Origin: an uncultured Opitutia bacterium | GTDB lineage: Bacteria > Verrucomicrobiota > Verrucomicrobiia > Opitutales > UBA953 | Assembly (NCBI GenBank): GCA_903840355.1 | Contig: CAIMFJ010000002.1 | Coordinates: forward strand, 62,001 to 126,000 | Direction of reading: 5' to 3' | DNA: 64,000 nucleotides | Part shown: one piece after another, positions 18,768 to 28,100 of the stretch | Layout of the letters: each line of letters begins with the position of its first letter | How positions within the stretch are numbered: position 1 is the first letter of the stretch | Program-made: the position numbers and the translations under genes | The notes under the pieces: model-generated | What the model saw: only the letters and a program-made list of their open reading frames with translations | Told to the model about the DNA's origin: nothing | Databases searched by the model: none

Positions 18768-18843
18768 TTAAAAACTCCGAAAAAAGGGGTGTTAAGTGCG
18801 TTTTGTCCTTTCCAAGGCTTTCCCCCGCCCTACTTTCCGCACT

Positions 18844-19380
18844 ATGCCCGACGGCTTATTTATCTTCTTCGCTGCCCTCACCTTAGGGGCGGCGGCGTTA
18901 CTCGTCCTCAGTCGCAACCCGGTCACCTCGGCCATGGGGATGATTTTGGCCCTCGTCGGGGTCGCGGCCGACTTCTTCCTGCTGGATGCCTACTTCCTCG
19001 GGGTGCTCCAAGTTTTGGTCTACGCAGGGGCGGTCATGGTGCTCTTCTTGTTCATCATCATGCTGATGAACTCGGACGACCCCACGGGGGCTTACCCTTG
19101 GAAAACCTTGGCTCTGGGTTTGGCGACTTTCTTCCTGCTCAGCGCCGGCGTGCTTTGGCTGTTCCAATGGTCGGGTGCCGTCCCGTCGATCGCCACGGGC
19201 CCAACGCCTCCTGAACTCTCGAATGTGCCGAGTGAGTTCACCACTTCGGCCAAATCTTTTGGTCGCTTATTATACAGTAAGTACCTGCTGCCTTTAGAAA
19301 TCGCTGGTTTCCTCCTCTTGGTCGCCCTCGTGGGTGTCGTCTCCTTGAGCAAAGATTCCAACTCCACCGCCCAAAACTAA
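18844..19380 (+). CDS. nuoJ: NADH-quinone oxidoreductase subunit J
   Basis: Membrane-arm subunit of respiratory complex I. The 178-residue protein has five predicted helices and the family segment [35 protein letters not shown], which holds the conserved pi-bulge helix. ATG 18844 is preferred to a GTG at 18796 because the first helix follows directly. It opens the nuoJKLMN set; nuoA to nuoI are not in the window. Confidence 0.95.
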   Translation: MPDGLFIFFAALTLGAAALLVLSRNPVTSAMGMILALVGVAADFFLLDAYFLGVLQVLVYAGAVMVLFLFIIMLMNSDDPTGAYPWKTLALGLATFFLLSAGVLWLFQWSGAVPSIATGPTPPELSNVPSEFTTSAKSFGRLLYSKYLLPLEIAGFLLLVALVGVVSLSKDSNSTAQN

Positions 19381-19385
19381 ACGCC

Positions 19386-19694
19386 ATGGAACACACCACG
19401 CTGGCTCATCACCTCCTCTTAGCGGGCTTGCTCTTCGTCATCGGCCTGACGGGCGTTTTAATCCGCCGCAACTTACTCGTGGTCTACATGTGCCTCGAGT
19501 TAATGCTCACGGCAGCGACCTTAGCGCTCGTGGCGTTTTCGCGCTTTAATCACCTGATGGATGGAGCGGTGTTGGTCTTCTTCGTCATCACCGTCGCCGC
19601 GGCCGAAGTCGCCGTCGGCCTCGCCCTCATCGTGGCCCTTTTCCGTCAACGTGGCACGGTGCAATCCGACGCCCTCAACTCCCTGCACGACTAA
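19386..19694 (+). CDS. nuoK: NADH-quinone oxidoreductase subunit K
   Basis: Small membrane subunit of complex I, related to antiporter subunit MrpC. The 102-residue protein has three helices and the buried glutamates expected for proton transfer, in [15 protein letters not shown] and in [20 protein letters not shown]. Five bases separate it from nuoJ and nine from nuoL. Confidence 0.96.
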   Translation: MEHTTLAHHLLLAGLLFVIGLTGVLIRRNLLVVYMCLELMLTAATLALVAFSRFNHLMDGAVLVFFVITVAAAEVAVGLALIVALFRQRGTVQSDALNSLHD

Positions 19695-19703
19695 TCTTTT
19701 CCA

Positions 19704-21545
19704 ATGTCACCCGACCTTAGTTGCCTCGTTCACTGGATCCTCTTTCTCCCGCTCGTCGTCGCCGCTTTCTCCGCTGTAGTCTTGCGCCGTGCGGGCACGA
19801 TTGCCGCGTGGCTTTCGACGGCGACGGCCTTCGTCATCGCCTACTTGGCTTGGATAGTTTTAAGCCAAGTCCCCGGCGACTTGGTGTGGCACGTGAAGTT
19901 AGCGAATTTTGGTCAAATGGAGTTAGGGTTTGGCTACTTGCTCAACGCCCACGCACGTTTGATGTTATTTGTGGTGTCCTTCGTAGCGGCGTGGATTCAC
20001 TTATTCTCCATCGGGTACATGGCTGATGATGAGGCGAAGGGGCGTTTCTTCGCAGGGCTCTCGATCTTCATGTTCTCGATTTTGGGGATCGTGGTGGCCG
20101 ACAACTTGCTGATGACGTTTATTTTCTGGGAGCTGGTGGGCTTCAGTTCCTACATGCTCATCGCCCACTACTTTGATAAAGATTTTGCCGCCGCTGCGTC
20201 CAAAAAAGCGTTCATCACGAACCGCGTCGGTGACTTGGGTTTCATCCTGGGTTTAGCGTTCTGCTTACAGCATTTTGGCACGTTGAACTTTGCCGACCTC
20301 GCCGCGCATCAGCCTGCCGGTGGTTGGCCCATCGCGTTAGGTGCGCTGTTGATGTGCGGCTTCTTGGGTAAGTCGGCACAATTCCCCTTACACGTTTGGC
20401 TCACGGACGCGATGGCGGGTCCGACGCCGGTTTCGGCCTTAATCCACGCGGCCACGATGGTGGCGGCCGGGGTTTATTTCATGGCACGAATTTTCTTCCT
20501 GATGACGCCTGAAGTGCTCGAGATCATCGCGATTTCGGGAGCCAGCATGGCGGCCTTAGGCGGTCTGTGTGCCTTGGCCCAAACGGATATCAAAAAGTCT
20601 TTGGCTTACTCGACGTTAGCCCACTTAGGCATCATGGCCTGTGCGTTGGGCTTAGGTCATCCGGAATTGGCGCTGTTGCACATGACGATGCACGCGTTCT
20701 TCAAGGCGACGTTGTTCTTGGGTGCCGGCTCGGTAATCCACGGCTGCCACCACGAACAAAACATGCTCCAGATGGGCGGCCTCTTGAAGAAGATGCCCAT
20801 CACGGCCACGGCCTTCATCATCGCCACGCTTTCGAATTGTGCCGTGCCTTTCTTCGCCGGCTGGTACTCCAAAGACGCCATCATCGAAGCGGCGTTCCAT
20901 GGTCACCACTACGTGGCGTTTGGCTTGCTCGCCATCGCCGCGCTCGCGACGTGCTTATACAGCGCCCGCATGGTGCGTTTAGTCTTCTTGGGTTCGGCTC
21001 AATCGGAAGCCGCCGAGCATGCCCATGAATCCCCTTGGACGATGACGGTGCCGCTCGTCATCCTCGGCGTGGTCTTCTCGTTAGCCGCTGGGTTTGCGAC
21101 GTCGTTCTTAATCCCCGCCAACGCGACGGTTTCGATTGCGGAACCCTTACATGAAATGGCGTTCTCGTTCACCGCACCGGCCACTTGGGTGGGCTTGCTT
21201 TCACTGCTCGCTGGTTGGGCTGCTTTGAAATTCTACGGTATCTTCCCCGGCAAGGATTCGCTCCAAGTTTTCTCACCTCGCACCTACCACCTCCTCGAAC
21301 ACCGCTGGGTGGATAGCTTCTACGAATGGTACCTCCATAAGGTCCAACGTCGTGCGGCCGAGTTCATCGCCTTCCTGGATTTACTCCTCATCAACGGCGT
21401 CATCGGCCGCTGGATTGCCGCAGGCATTCCCGCCGTGCTGGGTTACTTCACGGGGCGCACGCTCCACCGCGGTCAAACCCGAGGCTACGCGCTTTGGATC
21501 ATCCTCGGCACGCTCCTTTTAGCTTGGTGCTTCCTCGCTCGCTAA
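19704..21545 (+). CDS. nuoL: NADH-quinone oxidoreductase subunit L
   Basis: Antiporter-like proton-pumping subunit of complex I. The 613-residue protein has many helices, the FIFWELVGFSSYMLI segment with the key glutamate, FLGKSAQFPLHVWLTDAMAGPTPVSALIHAATMVAAGVY with the key lysine, and a long C-terminal extension (after about residue 460) that fits the lateral helix and last transmembrane helix. Only one base separates it from nuoM. Confidence 0.97.
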   Translation: MSPDLSCLVHWILFLPLVVAAFSAVVLRRAGTIAAWLSTATAFVIAYLAWIVLSQVPGDLVWHVKLANFGQMELGFGYLLNAHARLMLFVVSFVAAWIHLFSIGYMADDEAKGRFFAGLSIFMFSILGIVVADNLLMTFIFWELVGFSSYMLIAHYFDKDFAAAASKKAFITNRVGDLGFILGLAFCLQHFGTLNFADLAAHQPAGGWPIALGALLMCGFLGKSAQFPLHVWLTDAMAGPTPVSALIHAATMVAAGVYFMARIFFLMTPEVLEIIAISGASMAALGGLCALAQTDIKKSLAYSTLAHLGIMACALGLGHPELALLHMTMHAFFKATLFLGAGSVIHGCHHEQNMLQMGGLLKKMPITATAFIIATLSNCAVPFFAGWYSKDAIIEAAFHGHHYVAFGLLAIAALATCLYSARMVRLVFLGSAQSEAAEHAHESPWTMTVPLVILGVVFSLAAGFATSFLIPANATVSIAEPLHEMAFSFTAPATWVGLLSLLAGWAALKFYGIFPGKDSLQVFSPRTYHLLEHRWVDSFYEWYLHKVQRRAAEFIAFLDLLLINGVIGRWIAAGIPAVLGYFTGRTLHRGQTRGYALWIILGTLLLAWCFLAR

Positions 21546-21546
21546 T

Positions 21547-23112
21547 ATGCAAATCTCTCCTTCCGTCCTCCTGCTGATCGCCGTCTACACGCCGATCCTT
21601 ACCGGCTTAATCCTACTCACGCTCCGCAAGTTGCCGCAGAGTTTTGCTTCGGGCTTTGCCTTAGGTGGCTTTGCGATTCCGGGTGTCATCGCTCCTTGGT
21701 TGCTGGCCAAATGGCTTTCCCCTAACACCGAGATTCAACAATTCATCTCCGAAGGTCCTTGGGGCTTTGGCATGGGTTTGAATGGTTTAGGTGCGCCGCT
21801 CTTAGCGATGACTGCCTTCGTGGGTTTAGCCGCGGGTATCAAAGCGCTCACGCAAGAAGTCGAAGCCCGTAACACCTACCTCGGTCTGATTTTATTCATG
21901 TTCGGGGGCACGCTCGGCGTGTTTGCGACGACGCACCTCATCGGTTTCTACTTCTTCCACGAATTCGCCTTAGTGCCTACGTTCATCCTGACGCTCTTCT
22001 GGGGCGGCGAAGGTCGTCGTTCGGCGGCGATGCAAATGGCACTTTACCTGACCGCTGGGGCCATGGCTTCGTTGGCAGGTTTATTAATCGCCCTCGATGC
22101 TTCGGGTTTAAGCTTCAATGAAGCGACGCTCGTGCGGGTGGTCGAAGCGTTGGCCGAAGGTCCGCACCTTCCGCAAGCGACGGCGGCTTTAATCCTCTTT
22201 GGTTTGGGCACGCTGGCCTCGCTCTTCCCCTTCCACTCTTGGGCTGCTCCAGGTTACTCGGCCGCTCCGACGCCGGTCTCGATGTTACACGCGGGGGCTT
22301 TGAAGAAATTTGGTTTATACGGCATCATCCTTCTCGGTGCCAGCTCGCTCCACCTCTCGCAAGGCACCTTGGGCAACTGGTTCTTAGGCCTGGCAGTGGC
22401 GAATGTCTTCGTAGTGGGTTTAATCTGCTTAGTGCAACGCGACTTGAAGCAATTGCTGTCGTGGAGCTCGGTGGCCCACATGGGTCCGATCTTCCTCGGG
22501 ATCTGGGTCGCAGGGACGAATGGTAAAGCGGCGGGCTTAGATGCCGCGGCGTTCTTAATGGTTGCCCACGGTCTTTCGTGTGCGGCGTTATTCTTGCTCG
22601 GCAATGCCGTCCGCACGCGCGCAGGGACGTATCGCTTGGACTCGCTTGGTGGCATGGCCTCGCGCAGTCCGATCTTAGCCGCCTTGTTCATCGCCGCCAC
22701 GATGGCTTCGATTGGCTTGCCAGGCTTTGGTAATTTCTGGGGCGAAATCGGCGTGTTCCTTTCCCTCGGTGGTCTGCCCCTCTGGTTGCAAGCCATCGTG
22801 GCTTCGACCGTGGTGATTTCGGCAGTGTATTCCTTGCGCGCCGTGGCGGCGACTTTCTTTGGCCCCGCGACGGAAGCGCTAGAAGAGCGTTACCGGGTCG
22901 CACCGTTTGGGGATTTGGGTTTAGCCGAAATCGGCGCCGCGAGTTTTTTGCTCGGGGCTTCGTTGGTCATCGGTTTCTGTCCTGCGATCATCACGCGCTC
23001 CACGAATCCAGTGATGACGGATATCGCGGCGTACTCGCAACGTGCTGAAATCAAACTTTCCAAACCTGCACCGCAACGTGCACCTCAATCTCCTGCAACT
23101 CCTGCCCGATGA
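21547..23112 (+). CDS. nuoM: NADH-quinone oxidoreductase subunit M
   Basis: Second antiporter-like subunit of complex I. The 521-residue protein has the glutamate segment IGFYFFHEFALVPTFIL, the FPFHSWAAPGYSAAPTPVSMLHAGALKKFGLYG segment with its lysine and histidine, and SWSSVAHMGPIFLG. Its end, after about residue 500, is a Pro/Ala/Gln-rich tail. The last four bases overlap nuoN. Confidence 0.96.
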   Translation: MQISPSVLLLIAVYTPILTGLILLTLRKLPQSFASGFALGGFAIPGVIAPWLLAKWLSPNTEIQQFISEGPWGFGMGLNGLGAPLLAMTAFVGLAAGIKALTQEVEARNTYLGLILFMFGGTLGVFATTHLIGFYFFHEFALVPTFILTLFWGGEGRRSAAMQMALYLTAGAMASLAGLLIALDASGLSFNEATLVRVVEALAEGPHLPQATAALILFGLGTLASLFPFHSWAAPGYSAAPTPVSMLHAGALKKFGLYGIILLGASSLHLSQGTLGNWFLGLAVANVFVVGLICLVQRDLKQLLSWSSVAHMGPIFLGIWVAGTNGKAAGLDAAAFLMVAHGLSCAALFLLGNAVRTRAGTYRLDSLGGMASRSPILAALFIAATMASIGLPGFGNFWGEIGVFLSLGGLPLWLQAIVASTVVISAVYSLRAVAATFFGPATEALEERYRVAPFGDLGLAEIGAASFLLGASLVIGFCPAIITRSTNPVMTDIAAYSQRAEIKLSKPAPQRAPQSPATPAR

Positions 23113-24614
23113 CCCCCTTGCTCGCTAGCCTTGATGTCACCTTTAAAGCCCTCGCCCCGCGCTCGGGCGATTGGCAAGCCATCCTGCCCGAAATCTGCGT
23201 CGCCGGATTGGGGCTGCTCTGCCTGCTCCAGGCGTTGATCCTGCCCGCCACCCAACGTTGGTTGATTCCAGCCACCACGCGCGTGGGCTTGGCCTTGATC
23301 ATGGTCATGAGCTTGGTGCCGGTGTCGTATTGGAACAGCTCCGAACCAACCTTTGCCGGCTTACTCATGCCGCACCTTCCCCTCATCGGCGTGCGTCTGG
23401 TGTTTCTATTCTCGGCCTTGCTGACAAGTTTATTGGCCGAGAGTTTCTTGCGGGAACGCCAAGCGTCGGTGCCCGACTACCACCACGTGCTGCTCATCAT
23501 CACGTCGGCCTTGATGTTGCTGGGCCAAGCGAATCACTTCGTGACGTTCTTCGTGTGCCTCGAAACGGCCGCCGTGGGTTTGTATATCTTGGTCGGCTAC
23601 TTACGTCGCAGTGCGGCGTCGCTCGAAGCGGGTGTGAAATACTTGGTCATGGGTGGTTTGAGTTCGGCCCTTTTACTGATGGGCATCGTGCTCGTCTACG
23701 GTTCGCTCGGCTCCTTGGGCGTGAAAGACCCGCTCAACTTCGTTGAAATCCAAGTCGCCATCGAAGCGGGCAAATTCACCGCCCTCACGCTCGTCGGCAC
23801 AGCCCTCATCCTCGGTGGTGCCGCTTTCAAACTGGGTGCCTTCCCCTTCCACACCTGGATTCCTGATGTGTATCAAGGTGCGCCCACGCCCACGACGGCG
23901 CTCTTGGCGACGGCTTCCAAGGCGGCGGGTGCCTTTAGCTTATTCCTCTTGGTCAACGTACCCTTCCACGGTCTCGCCGTGCGCACGGCCCCGCTCTTAG
24001 CTGTCCTGACCGTGATCACCATCTTGGTCGGCAACCTCGGAGCCTTAGCCACCACGAACATCAAGCGCGTCTTGGCCTTGTCGGGGGTTTCCCACGCAGG
24101 GTTCTTGCTCGCCATCATCACGGTGTCCTTGGTGCAACCTGAAGCCAGCGCCATCAAGTGGTCGGCTGCCGACACGCTCTGGGTTTACTTGCTCGCCTAC
24201 ATCGTGGGCACGTTCCTCACGACTCAAGCGCTTCTGGCCATGCCCACGGCGGAAGACCACCACCGCCCCATCTTGGCCCTGCGCAAACTGTTCCGTCGCT
24301 CGCCCATCCTCGCCGGGGCTCTCGGCTTTGGCTTAAGCTCGCTCGCGGGCGTGCCTCCCACAGTAGGATTTGCCGCCAAGTTACTGGTGCTCATCTTACT
24401 CGTTCAAGCGAAACTCTGGTGGGTGCTCGGCGCTGCCCTCATCGGCGTGACGATTAGCATCCATTACTACTTCTCAATCTTACGCGAAGCGGTGATTCGT
24501 CCGAGCGACGATAATGAAGAAGTGGCGGTCTTGCCCACGAGCGGCCTCGTCCGCTTCATCATCGGGTTCTTGGCCGCGGTGACAGTGCTCGGGAGTTTGT
24601 TGATTTTTATCTAA
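23109..24614 (+). CDS. nuoN: NADH-quinone oxidoreductase subunit N
   Basis: Third antiporter-like subunit of complex I. The 501-residue protein has the CLETAAVGLYILVGY glutamate segment, FKLGAFPFHTWIPDVYQGAPTPTTALLATASKAAG with the conserved lysine, and LALSGVSHAGFLL. It begins in the last bases of nuoM (ATGA overlap). It closes the cluster and its stop overlaps the convergent xerD stop by four bases. Confidence 0.96.
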   Translation: MTPLLASLDVTFKALAPRSGDWQAILPEICVAGLGLLCLLQALILPATQRWLIPATTRVGLALIMVMSLVPVSYWNSSEPTFAGLLMPHLPLIGVRLVFLFSALLTSLLAESFLRERQASVPDYHHVLLIITSALMLLGQANHFVTFFVCLETAAVGLYILVGYLRRSAASLEAGVKYLVMGGLSSALLLMGIVLVYGSLGSLGVKDPLNFVEIQVAIEAGKFTALTLVGTALILGGAAFKLGAFPFHTWIPDVYQGAPTPTTALLATASKAAGAFSLFLLVNVPFHGLAVRTAPLLAVLTVITILVGNLGALATTNIKRVLALSGVSHAGFLLAIITVSLVQPEASAIKWSAADTLWVYLLAYIVGTFLTTQALLAMPTAEDHHRPILALRKLFRRSPILAGALGFGLSSLAGVPPTVGFAAKLLVLILLVQAKLWWVLGAALIGVTISIHYYFSILREAVIRPSDDNEEVAVLPTSGLVRFIIGFLAAVTVLGSLLIFI

Positions 24615-25558
24615 GCTTTGGGCGGGCGACTCCGCGGGTGGTACTTTTGGTGATTAGCACTTAAAGCGGACCGCTCGACGGAGGCGTAAATCTGGGTCGT
24701 CGCAATGTCGGCGTGGCCCAGCATTTCTTGAATGGAACGCAAATCTGCCCCGCCGGCTAAAAGGTGGGTGGCAAAGGCGTGCCGCAATAAGTGCGGCTTC
24801 ACCGCCAAGCCGATGCCCGCGCGCTCCGCAGCTTGCTTGACGCTCAGCCAAAAAGTTTTGCGCGAGATTGCCACCCCGCGCGCACTCAAAAACAACGCAC
24901 TGCCGGTCTTCGGACGCACCAACTTCGGACGTCCCTGACTCAAATAAGCCCGCAAGGCGACCAAGGAGGTTTCGCTGACGGGGACGATGCGGTCCTTCGA
25001 GCCCTTACCGCGGACGCGCAACATCTCGGACTCGGCATCAAGGGCTTGGAGTTCCAAGCCGCACAACTCCGAAATCCGCAGGCCCGAACCGTACATCAAC
25101 TCCAACATCGCCCGATCCCGCAGCCCTTGAGGCGTCGAGGTGTCGGGGGCCGTCACGACTTTGGCCATTTGCTCCGGCGTAATGGTCCCGGGCAACTTCC
25201 GCTTAAGCTTCGGACCGTGGGCCAACTCGCTAAAATCATCCCGCCGCATTCCAGAACGCACGAGGTGCGCGGCAAAAGAACGCACCGCGGCCAGACGGCG
25301 GGCTAAGGAAGCGGCGGCATGACCTCGGCTATCTTGCACCATCACCCAGGATTCCACGTCGGCCAACCCCACCTCGTCCCAACTCCCACGACCGGCACGC
25401 TGGCAGTGAGCCGTAAAACGGGTCAGGTCGGCCTCGTAAGCCTCAATCGTGAGCTTAGCCAAACCGCGCTCCAAAGACAAATGAGCCAGAAAGGCCTCCA
25501 CGGGCTCCATCAAGGCGGGAGAGAGTTGAGCTTGAGGCACTCGAGGCGGACGAGGCAT
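24611..25558 (-). CDS. xerD: Tyrosine recombinase XerD
   Basis: Site-specific recombinase that, with XerC, resolves chromosome dimers at dif. The 315-residue protein has the N-terminal core-binding domain (ERGLAKLTIEAYEADLTRF) and a catalytic domain with Arg in YGSGLRISELCGL, Lys in RGKGSKDRIVPV, HLLRHAFATHLL, the second His in LGHADIATTQIYA and the tyrosine nucleophile in the same segment. The branch assignment (XerD rather than XerC) rests on general resemblance. A second such gene lies at 49415. Confidence 0.9.
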   Translation of the reverse strand: MPRPPRVPQAQLSPALMEPVEAFLAHLSLERGLAKLTIEAYEADLTRFTAHCQRAGRGSWDEVGLADVESWVMVQDSRGHAAASLARRLAAVRSFAAHLVRSGMRRDDFSELAHGPKLKRKLPGTITPEQMAKVVTAPDTSTPQGLRDRAMLELMYGSGLRISELCGLELQALDAESEMLRVRGKGSKDRIVPVSETSLVALRAYLSQGRPKLVRPKTGSALFLSARGVAISRKTFWLSVKQAAERAGIGLAVKPHLLRHAFATHLLAGGADLRSIQEMLGHADIATTQIYASVERSALSANHQKYHPRSRPPKA

Positions 25559-25606
25559 GCCTCATCAGTATTGCCCAAGACGGCAAGGAGTCCATAAGGA
25601 TTAACT

Positions 25607-26932
25607 ATGAGTAGTCAGCGCGAACGCACTATCAAGCCCACCGACCTGCGGGGCATCCTGCGTTATGTTCCGATGTTTCGCGACCATGTGTTCGTGATCG
25701 CCGTCGATGGCTCCATCGTGAGCCATGAAAATTTTCCGAACATTGTCACCGACATCGCGGTCTTGCGCAGCCTCTCCATCAAGGTCGTGCTCGTGCACGG
25801 CATTGGTCACCAATTAGTCGAACTCGCCGGCGAAGATAACATCGCGCTCTCCGACATCCAAGGCGAAGGTCCCACGGATGTGACGACCATGTCGCTCGCG
25901 CGCGAAGCGTCGGCGTTGGTTTCGCAATCCGTCCTCGAACACCTTTCGCAAGCGGGCTTGCGTTGCGCGATCACGAATGCCGTGCGGGCCACTAAAGTGG
26001 GCGTGATTAAAGGCAAAAATCACCTCTTCACGGGCAAAGTTGAAAAGGTCGATGCCCCGTTGCTCAAGACGATGTTGGCGCAAGATATCTTGCCGCTGGT
26101 GACGCCGATTGTGTGCGACCGCGAAGGTCAATCGCTGCGCGTGAATAGCGACCACTTGGCGATGGAACTCGCCGTGGCCCTCGGGGCTTCGAAATTAATT
26201 TACCTCACGCCCTTCCCTGGTCTGCAAGTGGATGGCGTGGTGAAAGTGAATTTACCGGAAGACGAATTGAACGCGCTCTTAGCGAACAAACAAGTGAAGC
26301 TCGACCCGCGCATTCGCAGTAAAGCGATGCAAGCGGCGAAAGCCCTCGATGAAGACGTCCCCCGAGCTCACATCTTGGACGGACGCGTGTTTGGCGGCCT
26401 GTTGACCGAGATCTTCGATAAAGTCGGCCTCGGCACGATGGTGCACGCCAATGATTACGACCGCATTCGCCAAGCGAAGAAGAAAGACGCTCAAGCTTTG
26501 TATAACCTCGCCAAGAACGGGGCCAAAACCGATGCCTTGGTCAGCCGGACGCGGCAACAAATCGAGACTTCGATCAACGACTTTTACGTCTACGAAATCG
26601 ACGACAGCATCATCGGCTGCGCCGCCTTGCGGCCCTACGCGGGCACCAAGGCCATGGAAGTTTGCGCCGTCTACGTGCAACCTTTTTACCATGGTCGCGG
26701 GGTTGGACGGAAACTGGTCGAATTCACGAAACGCCGCGCCAAAGAACTCGGGGCCAAAAAATTAATTGCGCTCACGACGCAAACCCAAGGGTTCTTCCAA
26801 TCGGCGTGCGGCTTCCAGCCGGGTACGCAAGCCGACCTCCCCGCCGAGCGGCGCCAAGAGTTAAAGTCCAGCGGACGGAACTCCGTGGTGCTGACTTTTT
26901 CTTTAAGCCGCTTACAAGAATCGGTGCGCTGA
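25607..26932 (+). CDS. argA: Amino-acid N-acetyltransferase (N-acetylglutamate synthase)
   Basis: First step of arginine synthesis: acetyl-CoA plus glutamate gives N-acetylglutamate. The 441-residue protein has an amino-acid-kinase domain (about 25-290, with VVLVHGIGHQL and VNSDHLAMELAVALGASKLIYLT) followed by a GNAT domain (about 300-435, with EVCAVYVQPFYHGRGVGRKLVEF as acetyl-CoA loop). This matches ArgA. AAGGA stands eight bases before the ATG, one of the better ribosome sites here. Its stop codon directly abuts the stop of the convergent gene at 26933. Confidence 0.94.
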   Translation: MSSQRERTIKPTDLRGILRYVPMFRDHVFVIAVDGSIVSHENFPNIVTDIAVLRSLSIKVVLVHGIGHQLVELAGEDNIALSDIQGEGPTDVTTMSLAREASALVSQSVLEHLSQAGLRCAITNAVRATKVGVIKGKNHLFTGKVEKVDAPLLKTMLAQDILPLVTPIVCDREGQSLRVNSDHLAMELAVALGASKLIYLTPFPGLQVDGVVKVNLPEDELNALLANKQVKLDPRIRSKAMQAAKALDEDVPRAHILDGRVFGGLLTEIFDKVGLGTMVHANDYDRIRQAKKKDAQALYNLAKNGAKTDALVSRTRQQIETSINDFYVYEIDDSIIGCAALRPYAGTKAMEVCAVYVQPFYHGRGVGRKLVEFTKRRAKELGAKKLIALTTQTQGFFQSACGFQPGTQADLPAERRQELKSSGRNSVVLTFSLSRLQESVR

Positions 26933-27844
26933 TTACTTCGTCGTGAAGAAGGCGCGTTGCTTCTCCGAAATCGGCCGGCCTAATTTTTCGAGGATCAACA
27001 AGAAGTCTTCCCACACGGTGCGCTTCGCCGTGGCACTGGGATTGTGCAATAAATAGTTGGGGTGGAAGGTGGGCATCACGTCGAACCCTTCGAGTTTCGT
27101 CCATTTGCCGCGCGCTTGCGTGATGGTCACGCCTTTGCCCAAGAGCGACTCGTAAGCGTGCGCCCCGAGGGCGACGACGACTTGGGGTTTCACAATGGCT
27201 AACTGAGCTTTCAGGTAGGGCAAATTAAAGGCCAACTCGCGGGCCGTGGGCGGACGTTTGCCTTGTGGCGTGGGCGGCTCGGGACGCCAACCCATGACGG
27301 GCGCAAAGTAAACGTGGGCGTGATCAATCGCGGCCGCTTTAAGAATTTTTTCTAACAGCTCACCCGAAGCTCCGACGAAGGGGCGACCGGCTTCGGCTTC
27401 TTCCAGAACGGGGGCTTCACCGACGAAGAACACTTCGGCTTCTAAAGCTCCAAACCCTAAAACCGGGCGGTGCTTCGGCTCCAAGTGGCGCTTGGTTTCG
27501 GGGCAGGCTTTAATCAACTCCTGCAACCACGCCATCTGTTCAGCCTTGGTGCCTGGCGGCACCGTGACCGTGGGAGGTGGCGGAATGGATTCGGCCACGG
27601 GCGCGACCTTCGGTTCGACCTTTACCGACGGCGTAGGCGTAAATGCCACCACGGGGGCCACGGCGGGCTTGATGACCTTCGGAGCTAAGGGAGCTACTGG
27701 AGCCGAACTCGCCGGAGCAGATTGACCTGCCAGTTGACGTAAGGCTTTTAAATTTTCCTCAGAAATACTCACTAGGCGCACCCCTTCGGCCTTTTGGCGC
27801 TTCAATTCTGCCACGACGGCATCGAAAGCCTGAGCGGGATCCAT
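26933..27844 (-). CDS. Uracil-DNA glycosylase family protein lacking Fe-S cysteines
   Basis: A 303-residue protein with a Pro/Ala/Val-rich N-terminal third (residues 40-100), then a family 4/5-type uracil-DNA glycosylase fold. Seen are VGEAPVLEEAEAGRPFVGASGELL (about 141-164), PQVVVALGAHAYESLLG, and the FHPNYLL motif. In classical family 4 enzymes four cysteines bind a 4Fe-4S cluster; here only C114 remains of the first pair, KCRP is GWRP, and the last cysteine is absent. Base excision of uracil is likely but unproven with this change. It stands alone, convergent with argA. Confidence 0.8.
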   Translation of the reverse strand: MDPAQAFDAVVAELKRQKAEGVRLVSISEENLKALRQLAGQSAPASSAPVAPLAPKVIKPAVAPVVAFTPTPSVKVEPKVAPVAESIPPPPTVTVPPGTKAEQMAWLQELIKACPETKRHLEPKHRPVLGFGALEAEVFFVGEAPVLEEAEAGRPFVGASGELLEKILKAAAIDHAHVYFAPVMGWRPEPPTPQGKRPPTARELAFNLPYLKAQLAIVKPQVVVALGAHAYESLLGKGVTITQARGKWTKLEGFDVMPTFHPNYLLHNPSATAKRTVWEDFLLILEKLGRPISEKQRAFFTTK

Positions 27845-27863
27845 GGTGCGGGTGCTAAATTTG

Positions 27864-27888
27864 CAAGTGATTGTTAATCAAGTGATTG
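27864..27888. repeat. Direct repeat CAAGTGATTG x2 upstream of udg
   Basis: Two exact ten-base copies with a 15-base period, 20 bases upstream of the minus-strand udg start. The same ten bases occur in reverse orientation at 47727-47736, also upstream of a small gene and in the same orientation relative to it. This could be an operator; the protein is unknown. Confidence 0.5.
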
Positions 27889-28068
27889 CCTTTAAAACAA
27901 TCCACGAAATAGAGCGGGGTTGGGCAAGGAAACGCGGCGATTCCAAGGTCCGATCATGCGGGGACTATCTTTTAGGTCGTTTCTGATGTCAACCCGCGGC
28001 CTAGCTGAAATCCAAATTGTGAATAAACTTGCACTGCCCCTGCAAAGCCTCCTTATCGGGGGTCAGGT

Positions 28069-28100
28069 TTGTCTCGGAAAATAACCAAATTAAGAGACAA
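28069..28100 (+). promoter_or_regulatory. Inverted repeat in leader of RRM gene
   Basis: TTGTCTC and GAGACAA form a perfect seven-base stem around an 18-base AT-rich loop, with two more G-C pairs after one mismatch. No T-run follows, so it is not an intrinsic terminator. It may be a structured element of the leader or a protein site. Confidence 0.35.

Noticed and set aside
24611-25558. Tyrosine recombinases at 24.6 and 49.4 kb as signs of an integrative element
   Set aside because: Both fit the housekeeping Xer type, and no attachment repeats, tRNA target or cargo genes are seen nearby.
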